Assembly: GCA_033720695.1 (NCBI GenBank)
Contig: JAWWCA010000061.1
Location: 1-16,809 of the forward strand
Reading direction: 5' to 3'
DNA from: DATGQT01 sp033720695
GTDB lineage: Bacteria > Bacteroidota > Rhodothermia > Rhodothermales > Rubricoccaceae
Length of the DNA: 16,809 nucleotides
Below, in pieces: positions 1-6,395 of this stretch. The number at the start of each line of letters is the position of its first letter. Position 1 is the stretch's first letter. Both the position numbers and the translations under genes were made by a program. The notes below the pieces were generated by a model, which worked only from the letters and a program-made list of their open reading frames with translations, did not search any database and was not told the DNA's origin.

Positions 1-40
1 GAGGGGTGAGAGGGTTGCGGGTCGGCGGGCCTCCGCCTCG

Positions 41-72
41 GGGCCCGAGAGCCGATTCCCGGCTCAGGGCCC
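41..72 (-). terminator. Strong hairpin downstream of pth (candidate terminator)
   Basis: An inverted repeat lies about 30 bp past the pth stop codon. The outer arms GGGCCC (41-46 and 67-72) and inner arms GAGCCG/CGGCTC (49-54 and 60-65) enclose the loop ATTCC, with a small asymmetric internal loop (GA opposite A). No T-tract follows on either strand, so it could be a Rho-independent terminator lacking a U-run, a bidirectional terminator or an mRNA 3'-end stabiliser. The rest of 1-103 shows no convincing gene. Confidence 0.45.
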
Positions 73-103
73 GCGACGCGGGAGCCCGCATCAGGTCGCG
101 GTC

Positions 104-724
104 TCAGCCGCGCCGGTTGAACTGGTTCATCGCGGCGGTCAGCCCGTCGTGGACGAACAGGAGCGCGGCCTCGGCCGCCGCCTCGACGGCCTCCGCGATG
201 GCGGGCCGCTGCTCCTCCGCGAACGGAGCAAGCACGTATTCGACCTGCCCGCCGGGGGGGAAGCTATCCCCGATGCCTACGCGGAGGCGGGGAAAATCCT
301 TCGAATTGAGGGATCGGATCACACTCTGGACGCCGTTGTGCCCGCCGGCCGAGCCCCGCTCGCGGAGCCGGATCGCCCCCTCGGGGAGGGCGAGGTCGTC
401 GTAGACGACGAGGGTGGCGTCGGGCTCGAGCCCGTAGTGCTTGAGCAGCGCCGTGTACGCCTGCCCGCTCCGGTTCATGAACGTGAGCGGCTTGGCGAGC
501 GCGAGGCGCCGCCCCTGCCACGTCGTCTCCGCGACGAACGCGTGGGCCGCCTCCGTCCACGTCACCCCGCCCACGACCTCGGCGACGTGGTCGACGACCT
601 CAAAGCCGACGTTGTGGCGCGTGCCCTCGTAGTCCGGCCCGGGGTTGCCCAGCCCGACGATGAGGCGGTCGGGGGGCGTCGTCGGGGTGCCGCGCCGGGC
701 GCGCCTGAGCCAGGACCAGACCAT
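104..724 (-). CDS. pth: Peptidyl-tRNA hydrolase
   Basis: A 206-residue cytoplasmic enzyme that cleaves the ester bond of peptidyl-tRNAs dropped by ribosomes, recycling tRNA. Family signatures are plain: GLGNPG at 24-29, TRHNVGF at 35-41 with the catalytic His at about 37, the substrate-binding Asn in TFMNRSG (N84), Asp in YDDLALP (D110), and GSAGGHNG at 124-131 with N130. All catalytic positions known from the E. coli enzyme are therefore present. The ATG start gives about 17 extra basic N-terminal residues compared with E. coli Pth; no better start lies between it and the conserved core. It is the last gene of the tRNA-Gln, prs, rplY, pth cluster, 68 nt after rplY, a long-conserved translation-related neighbourhood. 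The gene looks intact. Confidence 0.97.
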   Translation of the reverse strand: MVWSWLRRARRGTPTTPPDRLIVGLGNPGPDYEGTRHNVGFEVVDHVAEVVGGVTWTEAAHAFVAETTWQGRRLALAKPLTFMNRSGQAYTALLKHYGLEPDATLVVYDDLALPEGAIRLRERGSAGGHNGVQSVIRSLNSKDFPRLRVGIGDSFPPGGQVEYVLAPFAEEQRPAIAEAVEAAAEAALLFVHDGLTAAMNQFNRRG

Positions 725-734
725 AGGGAGGGAG

Positions 735-762
735 GTCCGAGGCCCTCGTCGGGGCCCCGGAC
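735..762 (-). other. Hairpin in the rplY-pth spacer
   Basis: An inverted repeat with 11-nt arms (735-745 and 752-762), one mismatch and a 6-nt loop fills much of the 68-nt gap between rplY and pth. There is no T-tract, and the distal arm lies only about 10 nt before the pth start. It could attenuate or protect the message and so lower pth output relative to rplY. Whether it acts as a terminator or a processing site cannot be told from sequence. Confidence 0.35.
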
Positions 763-792
763 GCGTTCGCGGGGGTCGCGTGGGGCGCGTCG

Positions 793-1455
793 CTACGCCT
801 CTTCGGGCGCCTCGCCCTCCTCGGGCTCGCCGGCCTCCGCGGCCTCCTCGCCCTCCGGAAGGATGCCCTCCAGGAGCTCCAGGCCCTCGGCCGGCTCCGG
901 CTCCTCGACAGCCCGCGGGACGGTGACCGTGACGATCGTGCGGCCAGGCTCGGTCAGCACCTCGATGTCGTCGCCCAGCGAGAGGTCGGAGACGTGGAGG
1001 GAGTCGCCGACCTCGAGCGTCGAGACGTCCACGTTGATCTGGCCCGGGATCTTCGCCGGCACGCAGCGGATCTCGAGGTCGTAGAGCGGCTGCGAGAGCA
1101 CGCCGCCGGCCTTCACGCCCGGCGCCGCCCCGTCGAGGTGGACCGGGATCGTCACCGTGATCTTCTCGCCCTTCGTGAGCGCCTGGAAGTCGAGGTGCAG
1201 CGGGGCTTCCGTGATGGGGTGGTAGACGACGTCCTTCAGGATCGCCTCATGCTCGTCGCCGTCCATCTGCACCAGCACGCGGTAGGTCACGGTGGTGTGG
1301 ATGAGGGGGCGGAGGTCGAGGCGCTCGACGGCGAAGTGGACCGGGTCCTGGTGCGGGCCGTAGAGCACGCAGGGGACGCGGTCCTCGCGGCGGACGGCCT
1401 TGGTGCCCTTCTTGCCCGTCTCGCGGGGGCTGGCGTTGAGGAGGATGGTGTCCAT
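793..1455 (-). CDS. rplY: 50S ribosomal protein L25 (general stress protein Ctc type)
   Basis: A 220-residue protein of the long L25/TL5/Ctc form, which binds 5S rRNA in the large ribosomal subunit. The N-terminal L25 domain covers about residues 4-92 (including RVPCVLYG at 26-33 and the HPITEAPLHLDF stretch ending at 90). The TL5-type beta domain covers about 99-183 (KITVTIPVHLDG, GGVLSQPLYDLEIRC). An acidic Glu/Ala/Pro-rich tail (184-220) follows, as in many Bacteroidota homologues. The length fits the two-domain family, not the short (about 95 aa) E. coli L25. The ATG is preceded by a C-rich leader with no Shine-Dalgarno. It sits 50 nt downstream of prs and is probably co-transcribed with it; the spacer holds a short GC palindrome (CCGCCG/CGGCGG, 1482-1494). 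Confidence 0.96.
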   Translation of the reverse strand: MDTILLNASPRETGKKGTKAVRREDRVPCVLYGPHQDPVHFAVERLDLRPLIHTTVTYRVLVQMDGDEHEAILKDVVYHPITEAPLHLDFQALTKGEKITVTIPVHLDGAAPGVKAGGVLSQPLYDLEIRCVPAKIPGQINVDVSTLEVGDSLHVSDLSLGDDIEVLTEPGRTIVTVTVPRAVEEPEPAEGLELLEGILPEGEEAAEAGEPEEGEAPEEA

Positions 1456-1505
1456 GGTAGGGGGGGTCAGGGGGTCGCTGTCCGCCGTCGGCGGCGGGCG
1501 GCGGG

Positions 1506-2450
1506 TTAGTCAACGAAGAGGGTGGAGATGGACTCGTCGGCGTAGATCCGGCGGATGGCGTCGGCGAAGAGCGGGGCGACCGAGATCACCTCGATCTTCG
1601 GGCTCACGCGCTCGAGCGGGATGGTGTCGGTGACGATGACGCGCTCGAGGCAGGAGGCCTCGATGCGGTCGTAGGCCGGGCCCGAGAAGAGCGGGTGCGT
1701 AGCGAAGGCCTCGATGCGGAGGGCGCCGGCCTCGCGGAGGGCGTGCGCGGCGGAGCACAGCGTCCCGGCCGTGTCCACCATGTCGTCGATGAGGAGGCAG
1801 TTGCGGCCCTCGACCTCGCCGATGATGTTCATGACCTCGGCCACGTTCTGGCGGGGCCGGCGCTTGTCGATGAGGGCGAGGTCGGCGCGGAGGCGCTTGG
1901 CGTAGGCCCGGGCCACCTTCGAGGCGCCCACGTCGGGCGCGACCACGACGAGGTTCTCGCGGAGGGCCTCCGGGTAGTGCTCCTCGAAGACGGCGCTGCC
2001 GTAGAGGTGGTCCACGGGGGTGTCGAAGAACCCCTGGATCTGGGCGGCGTGGAGGTCCATCGTGAGGACGCGCTCGACGCCGGCCCCCTCCAGCATCTGC
2101 GCCAGCATCCGGGCGGCGATCGAGACGCGGGGCTGGTCCTTCCGGTCCTGCCGGGCGTAGCCGAAGTAGGGGATGACGGCGGTGATGCGCGCGGCGCTGG
2201 CGCGGCGGGCGGCGTCCGCCATCAGGAGCAGCTCCATCCAGGTGTCCGCCGGCGGCGGGGTGGACTGGATGATGTAGAGGTCGGAGCCCCGGATGGACTC
2301 CTCGTAGCGGACGTAGATCTCGCCGTCGGCGAAGTTCCTGATCGTGACCTGCCCCAGCGCGCGCCCGGCCTCGGCCGCGATCGCCGCGGCGAGGGCCGGG
2401 TTGCTTCGGCCCGCGAAGAGCGAGATGGGGAGGTCGCGGTGGTCGAACAT
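1506..2450 (-). CDS. prs: Ribose-phosphate pyrophosphokinase (PRPP synthetase)
   Basis: A 314-residue class I PRPP synthetase. It makes 5-phosphoribosyl-1-pyrophosphate from ribose 5-phosphate and ATP, feeding purine, pyrimidine, NAD, His and Trp synthesis. Visible motifs: FADGEIYVRYEES (40-52), the catalytic flexible loop YARQDRK (98-104), MDLHAAQIQGFF (131-142), the KRRP segment (196-199) and the PRPP-binding loop CLLIDDMVDTAGT (218-230). Length is typical (about 310-315). The open frame extends far upstream of 2450 and reads through the antisense of the tRNA, so the ATG at 2448-2450, just before the conserved MFDHRDLPISLFAGRSN start, is clearly the right one. It lies 85 nt downstream of tRNA-Gln with no obvious promoter between, suggesting a shared transcript with the tRNA, rplY and pth. 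Confidence 0.98.
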   Translation of the reverse strand: MFDHRDLPISLFAGRSNPALAAAIAAEAGRALGQVTIRNFADGEIYVRYEESIRGSDLYIIQSTPPPADTWMELLLMADAARRASAARITAVIPYFGYARQDRKDQPRVSIAARMLAQMLEGAGVERVLTMDLHAAQIQGFFDTPVDHLYGSAVFEEHYPEALRENLVVVAPDVGASKVARAYAKRLRADLALIDKRRPRQNVAEVMNIIGEVEGRNCLLIDDMVDTAGTLCSAAHALREAGALRIEAFATHPLFSGPAYDRIEASCLERVIVTDTIPLERVSPKIEVISVAPLFADAIRRIYADESISTLFVD

Positions 2451-2535
2451 GCCTCGGCGGGGAGGGATCGGGGCGAGGAAACGGGGGGGATCGCGGACGG
2501 CAGGGAATCGCCGGAGCGCCGCGGTCTGGACTGGG

Positions 2536-2608
2536 CTGCCCGGGGAGGACTCGAACCTCCAACCCCCACATCCAAAGTGTGGTGCTCTGCCAGTTGAGCT
2601 ACCGGGCA
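2536..2608 (-). tRNA. tRNA-Gln (anticodon UUG)
   Basis: Reading the minus strand from 2608, a full cloverleaf can be drawn. The acceptor stem is TGCCCGG/CCGGGCA (7 bp), the D-arm GCTC/GAGC, and the anticodon stem CCACA/TGTGG with loop CTTTGGA, giving anticodon TTG. The variable loop has 5 nt, and the T-arm is GGAGG/CCTCC around TTCGAGT. The discriminator base is G (2536), as expected for tRNA-Gln. CCA is not encoded; the next bases are CCC, so CCA must be added after transcription. It decodes CAA (and CAG by wobble). It lies immediately upstream of prs. Confidence 0.97.
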
Positions 2609-2674
2609 AGGCGCGCGGCCGGCGGGCGGAGGCCCGCCCGTGACGACGACGCCGATGGCGGCGGCAGAGAGCGG

Positions 2675-2682
2675 AAAAAATA
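2675..2682 (-). promoter_or_regulatory. Candidate -7/-10 element for the tRNA-Gln-prs cluster
   Basis: On the minus strand this reads TATTTTTT, a fit to the Bacteroidota sigma-A -7 pattern TAnnTTTG except for the last base. It lies about 66 bp before the tRNA 5' end in otherwise very G+C-rich DNA. No clear -33 TTG is visible. The same T-run directly follows a GC hairpin (2683-2701), so it could instead be the U-tract of a terminator; with no minus-strand gene visible upstream, the promoter reading is favoured. Confidence 0.4.
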
Positions 2683-2701
2683 CCGGCCCCGGGCGGGCCG
2701 G
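2683..2701 (-). terminator. GC hairpin followed by T-run (terminator-like)
   Basis: The minus strand has stem CCGGCCC/GGGCCGG (7 bp, loop of 5) followed directly by TATTTTTT, the layout of an intrinsic terminator. It stands in the divergent gap between the tRNA-Gln cluster and the racemase gene, where no minus-strand gene upstream needs terminating. It may block antisense transcription from the racemase side, or the T-run may really be a promoter element. Confidence 0.35.
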
Positions 2702-2779
2702 GGCAACGCGTCCGGCCGCCCCGGACGTGCGCATTCCTCGAAATTGTGGGCCCGCGGCGGTCTTCGGCCGCGCCTGTGG

Positions 2780-2785
2780 TACCAT
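2780..2785 (+). promoter_or_regulatory. Possible -7 element before the racemase gene
   Basis: TACCAT lies 32 nt before the ATG at 2818, the same distance as TATCTT before the sugar transferase gene (3726-3731). It is one of the few A/T-containing hexamers in this GC-rich leader. No convincing upstream element is seen. Support is positional and weak. Confidence 0.25.
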
Positions 2786-2817
2786 CCGCCGCGCCCCGTC
2801 CCCTGCTTCCCCCGCGC

Positions 2818-3702
2818 ATGACTCCCACCCCCGACGCTCCCTCACCCGGTCCCACGCCCCCCGGCGACGGCGAGCGCAGCGCCATCGGCGTGGTCGGCGG
2901 CCTCGGTCCCTACGCCGGGCTCGACCTCGTCCGCGCCCTCTTCGACGAGACCCTCGCGCGAACCGACCAGGAGCACCTCCCGGTCGCGCTCCTCTCCTAC
3001 CCCGGGTGGATCCCCGACCGCTCGACGTGGATCGCCGACCGCTCGGCCCCGAACCCGGTCCCCCCTCTGACGGAGATCCTCCGGCGCCTCGACGCCGCGG
3101 GCTGCACCGTCGCCGGGATCCCCTGCAACACGGCCCACGCGCCCGCCCTGTACGACCGCCTCGTCGACGCCCTCGGCGCGGAGGGCCGCGGCCTCCAGCT
3201 CCTCCACATCGTGGACGCCATCGTCGCCTCGGTGCGGGAGCGGGTGCCGGGAGCCCACCTCGTGGGCGTGCTCGCCACGGACTCCTCCGTCGAGAACCGG
3301 CTCCACGACGTGGGGCTGGAGGCGGCGGGCATGGACGCGCTCATCCCCGAGCCGGCGGTCCAGGCCCTCGTGCAGGCCTCGATTTTCGACCCCGACTGGG
3401 GCCTCAAGGCGCAGAGCAACCCGCCCACGGCGCGGGCCCGCGAGGTGCTCCTCGACGCCGCGGCCCACCTCCGGTCGCGCGGCGCCGACGCGGTCATCCT
3501 CGGCTGCACCGAGCTCCCGCTCGCCGTGCCCGAGCCCGAGTGGGAGGGGATCCCGCTCATCAACTCCACCCGCGCCCTCGCGCGCGGGCTCATCCGCGCC
3601 AGTCACCCCCACAAGCTCCGCCCGCTCTCCGAGAGCCTCGACGCCGCGCGCGCCCTGGCCGCCGAGCAGCGCGTGGAGCGGGGCGCCGCCGAGCGATCCT
3701 GA
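2818..3702 (+). CDS. Aspartate/glutamate racemase family protein
   Basis: A 294-residue member of the cofactor-independent Asp/Glu racemase superfamily, which interconverts L- and D-amino acids with a pair of cysteines acting as acid/base. The hallmarks are a glycine-rich start VVGGLGPYAG (25-34), PCNTAH (102-107) with the first catalytic Cys at 103, and GCTELPL near residue 229 with the second Cys at about 230. The GGLGP/PCNTAH/GCTELPL set matches aspartate racemase-type proteins better than MurI glutamate racemase, but substrate cannot be fixed from sequence. The ATG at 2818 was chosen over an in-frame GTG at 2746 because it leaves a modest Pro-rich tail before the conserved core. D-Asp can be used in peptidoglycan cross-bridges, so a cell-wall role is plausible. 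The gene stands alone; the next gene begins 61 nt later behind its own candidate promoter. Confidence 0.9.
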   Translation: MTPTPDAPSPGPTPPGDGERSAIGVVGGLGPYAGLDLVRALFDETLARTDQEHLPVALLSYPGWIPDRSTWIADRSAPNPVPPLTEILRRLDAAGCTVAGIPCNTAHAPALYDRLVDALGAEGRGLQLLHIVDAIVASVRERVPGAHLVGVLATDSSVENRLHDVGLEAAGMDALIPEPAVQALVQASIFDPDWGLKAQSNPPTARAREVLLDAAAHLRSRGADAVILGCTELPLAVPEPEWEGIPLINSTRALARGLIRASHPHKLRPLSESLDAARALAAEQRVERGAAERS

Positions 3703-3725
3703 TGTCCACCCGGCGCGGATCCCGT

Positions 3726-3733
3726 TATCTTTC
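3726..3733 (+). promoter_or_regulatory. Candidate -7 element for the sugar transferase gene
   Basis: TATCTTTC lies in the 61-nt gap after the racemase gene, 30 nt before the ATG at 3764. It agrees with the Bacteroidota pattern TAnnTTTG except at the last base. No clear -33 TTG is present at the expected distance. It suggests the polysaccharide gene starts its own transcript. Confidence 0.4.
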
Positions 3734-3763
3734 GCGCTGCCTTCGCCGATAGCCGCCGGCGCC

Positions 3764-5206
3764 ATGCTGAAGGAACGCAGCGTCCTCCTCCAACGCCTCC
3801 TCTTCTTCGCCGACGTCGTGGTCATCGCCGTGGCGTGGGTCCTCGCGTGGGTGATCCGCTTCGAGGTGATGACGCCGCCGGAGTGGGCGCCCCTCACGAC
3901 CTACCTCGGCTTCCTCCCCGCCGTGCTGGCGCTGTGGAGCGTGGTGTTCCTCCTCTCGGGGCTGTACCAGACGCGGCGCGCGCAGCGGCTCCCGCTCGTG
4001 GTGTTCGCCGTGGCGCGGGCCGTGGCGCTGGGCCTCCTCGCCTCGGTGGCCGCCACGTTCTTCTACCGCGAGTTCTCCTTCTCGCGGCTCCACATGCTGC
4101 TGTTCGGGCTCACCAGCTCGGTCCTGCTCGTGGGCCTGCGGGGGGCCATCTACGTCGGGCTCCGGCGCTCGCGACAGGCGGGCAAGAACCTCCGCCGCGT
4201 GCTCGTCGTGGGGGCCGGGAAGGCGGGGCAGCGCCTGGCACGCGCGTTCCAGCAGTACCCCTGGATGGGGTTCGACGTGGTCGGCTTCCTGGACGACCGC
4301 GGGGCGGCGGTCGAGGCCGAGCCGCTCGGGTGGCTCTACCCCTCGGCGGCCTCGAAGCCCCTCAGCATCCTTGGGGCCGTCGACGAGATCGGGGAGGTGA
4401 TGGACCGGCTCGCCGAGGAGGGGCGGCCCGTGGACCTCGTCTACGCCGCGCTGCCGCTCGCGGCCGCGGGCAAGATCGAGCGGATCGCGGAGGCCTGCAG
4501 CGTGCGGACGGCCCACATGTGCCTCGTCCCCGACCTCTTCCACCTCGACCTCCTCCTCAACAGCCGCGTCTCCGACGTCGACGGGCTCCCCGTCATCCAC
4601 CTCCTCGACGAGGCGCCGTTCGACCTCCGGCGGGTCTTCAAGCGGGGCGTCGACATCGCCTTCTCGGCCACGGCCCTCCTCCTGCTCTCGCCCCTTCTCC
4701 TCGCCATCGCGGCGGCGGTCAAGCTGTCGTCGCCCGGGCCGGTCTTCTACCGGCAGGAGCGGATGAGCCTGAACGGCCAGACCTTCACGATGCTGAAGTT
4801 CCGCTCCATGCCGATCAACGCCGAGGCCCGAACGGGGGCCGTGTGGGCCACGCCCGGCGAGCAACGCGCCACGCGCGTCGGCACGTTCCTGCGGAAGACG
4901 AGCCTGGACGAGCTTCCCCAGTTCATCAATGTGTTCCGAGGCGACATGTCGGTCGTGGGGCCGCGGCCGGAGCGGCCCGTCTTCATCGAGCAGTTCCGCC
5001 ACGAGATCCCCGGCTACATGCTCCGCCACAAGGTGAAGGCCGGGATGACCGGGTGGGCCCAGGTCCACGGCTGGCGCGGCGACACCAGCCTCCACAAGCG
5101 CATCGAGTACGACCTGTACTACATCCAGAACTGGAGCCTCTGGCTCGACCTCAAGATCATGGCGATGACGCCGTTCAAAGGGCTCGTCCACGAGAACGCG
5201 TACTAG
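3764..5206 (+). CDS. Undecaprenyl-phosphate sugar phosphotransferase (WcaJ/CpsE type)
   Basis: A 480-residue inner-membrane polyisoprenyl-phosphate hexose-1-phosphate transferase, which puts the first sugar phosphate on undecaprenyl phosphate to start exopolysaccharide or capsule repeat units. It has four N-terminal membrane segments (about 10-32, 46-67, 83-100, 110-130), then a Rossmann-like domain (RVLVVGAGKAGQRLARAF at 145-162). The C-terminal catalytic domain begins with a re-entrant helix (about 294-320, with a Ser-Pro at 309-310). It carries the Asp-Glu dyad in SLDELPQFINV (D382, E383), then MSVVGPRPERP and GMTGWAQVHGWRGDT. Length and the ending GLVHENAY fit the undecaprenyl-phosphate glucose phosphotransferase family. 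Sugar identity (glucose versus galactose) is not determinable. The SGNH-like gene follows after 5 nt, so the two are probably co-transcribed. No glycosyltransferases, Wzx or Wzy lie nearby. Confidence 0.95.
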   Translation: MLKERSVLLQRLLFFADVVVIAVAWVLAWVIRFEVMTPPEWAPLTTYLGFLPAVLALWSVVFLLSGLYQTRRAQRLPLVVFAVARAVALGLLASVAATFFYREFSFSRLHMLLFGLTSSVLLVGLRGAIYVGLRRSRQAGKNLRRVLVVGAGKAGQRLARAFQQYPWMGFDVVGFLDDRGAAVEAEPLGWLYPSAASKPLSILGAVDEIGEVMDRLAEEGRPVDLVYAALPLAAAGKIERIAEACSVRTAHMCLVPDLFHLDLLLNSRVSDVDGLPVIHLLDEAPFDLRRVFKRGVDIAFSATALLLLSPLLLAIAAAVKLSSPGPVFYRQERMSLNGQTFTMLKFRSMPINAEARTGAVWATPGEQRATRVGTFLRKTSLDELPQFINVFRGDMSVVGPRPERPVFIEQFRHEIPGYMLRHKVKAGMTGWAQVHGWRGDTSLHKRIEYDLYYIQNWSLWLDLKIMAMTPFKGLVHENAY

Positions 5207-5211
5207 CCCCG

Positions 5212-6276
5212 ATGCGCAGAGCCCGCAGCCAGGCCTGGCGTCGCGCGGCGGCGGTGGTGGGGATCAACGTGGGGGTGGCCCTCGGCCTCCTCCTCCTCCT
5301 GGAGGCCGGTGTTCGCCTGGCCCGCCCCGACATCGGCCCGGCGGCGACCGACGCCGCGCTCGTCGCGGACCGCCGGTTCGTCGACGCCACCGGCCGCTCG
5401 ACGGGCCTCCGGCCCGGCGCCCGGGGGACGAGCAACGGCGCCCTCTTCTCCATCGACGCGCGCGGCTTCCTCCGGTACCGCGGGAACGCGGCGCTTCCCG
5501 ACTCCGCCGGCGCCTGGCTCCTCCTCGGAGACTCCGTCGCGATGGGGATCGGGGTGCCCCCCGACGCCACGTTCGCCGGCCTGCTGGCCCTGAGCGCCGA
5601 TTCGGTCCGGGTCCTCAACCCCTCGCTGATCGGGTACTCCCATGCCGACTACCTCCGGGTCCTCCGCACCCTCCTCGCCGACGACGCGCTCCGCATCCGC
5701 CGCGTCACCCTCGTCTGGTGCCTCAACGACCCCTATCCGGAAACGGGCAGCCGGGATCCCGGACAAGGGCTCCGGACGGTGGCCGGCGGCACCGTCGCCG
5801 CGCTCAACCGGCACAGCCGACTCTATCGCCTTCTGAAGTCCGTGGCGCTCGACCGCCCGCTGGCCTACTACGAGCACGACCGCCAGTTCTACACCCCTCA
5901 CGCCGACGCGCTGGCCTCCGCACGCCCCGCCCCCGACGCCCCCTTCTACACGGACGCTCTGCCCTCGGCGCTGGAATCCCTCGCCGCCATGCGCGCTCTG
6001 TGCGCGGCACGCGCGATCCCGTTCGAGGTCGTGATCGTGCCCTACGAGCCCCAGCTCCGGCCACCGTCGCCCGGGTCGGTCGAGGGCGAGCGGCTGCCGC
6101 AGCGGCTCCTCCTCGGTCACCTCGAAACCCTCGGCATCCCCGCCCTCGATCTGGCACCAGCCTTCGTGGCCGCCGCGCCCGACGACCCTTCCACCCTCTT
6201 CCTCTGGGCCGACGGCATCCACCTCAGCCCGCGCGGCCACGCCGTCGCCGCCGAGACCCTCGCCGTCGTGCGCTGA
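5212..6276 (+). CDS. Membrane-anchored SGNH/GDSL hydrolase-like protein
   Basis: A 354-residue protein with a basic N-terminus and one hydrophobic segment (about 14-33), then a predicted extracytoplasmic SGNH domain. The SGNH blocks are recognisable: LLLGDSVAMG (103-112) with nucleophile Ser108, Gly141 in LIGYSH, Asn172 in WCLNDPY, and the D-x-x-H pair in WADGIHLSPRGH (about D334 and H337). The family covers esterases, lipases and O-acetyl transferases or esterases acting on polysaccharides. The ATG at 5212 lies 5 nt after the sugar transferase stop; an overlapping open frame extends far upstream but lies out of frame within the transferase gene. Adjacency suggests action on the polysaccharide or its lipid carrier, for instance acetyl addition or removal; this is inference. 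Confidence 0.82.
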   Translation: MRRARSQAWRRAAAVVGINVGVALGLLLLLEAGVRLARPDIGPAATDAALVADRRFVDATGRSTGLRPGARGTSNGALFSIDARGFLRYRGNAALPDSAGAWLLLGDSVAMGIGVPPDATFAGLLALSADSVRVLNPSLIGYSHADYLRVLRTLLADDALRIRRVTLVWCLNDPYPETGSRDPGQGLRTVAGGTVAALNRHSRLYRLLKSVALDRPLAYYEHDRQFYTPHADALASARPAPDAPFYTDALPSALESLAAMRALCAARAIPFEVVIVPYEPQLRPPSPGSVEGERLPQRLLLGHLETLGIPALDLAPAFVAAAPDDPSTLFLWADGIHLSPRGHAVAAETLAVVR

Positions 6277-6282
6277 GCGCCT

Positions 6283-6314
6283 GGTAGGCGGCGCCGGGCC
6301 GGACAGGGCCTGCC
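6283..6314 (+). terminator. Possible hairpin after the SGNH gene
   Basis: GGTAGGC (6283-6289) can pair with GCCTGCC (6308-6314) with one G-U pair, 6 nt after the SGNH stop, and the loop is itself GC-rich. There is no T-tract. It may end the sugar transferase-SGNH transcript. Confidence 0.3.
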
Positions 6315-6365
6315 AAGAGGGCGCGAAAGGCGACGTCTAGGACCCTGCCCCTCGTCGGGTCTCCC

Positions 6366-6373
6366 TACCTTCT
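6366..6373 (+). promoter_or_regulatory. Candidate -7 element for the ABC-F gene
   Basis: TACCTTCT lies 22 nt before the GTG start at 6396, in a pyrimidine-rich leader. It resembles TATCTTTC at 3726 and the purQ element TATCTTGG. A -33 element is not evident. Confidence 0.35.
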
Positions 6374-6395
6374 GTCTCTCGCACTCCTGCGTCCC

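Noticed and set aside
1482..1494. CCGCCG/CGGCGG palindrome between prs and rplY as a terminator
   Set aside because: The arms are short, the loop minimal and there is no T-tract; short GC palindromes arise easily at this composition.
2451..2885. Upstream extension of the prs frame through the tRNA region
   Set aside because: It would translate the tRNA gene and low-complexity Arg/Pro sequence; the family N-terminus begins at the ATG at 2448-2450.
3725..5191. A 488-codon minus-strand open frame opposite the sugar transferase
   Set aside because: Its His/Glu/Arg-rich translation has no fold-like pattern, while the plus-strand frame shows all family motifs.
3835..5211. Long upstream extension of the SGNH gene frame within the sugar transferase gene
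   Set aside because: It reads a Pro/Arg-rich shadow of the transferase. The ATG at 5212 gives a clean signal-anchor start.
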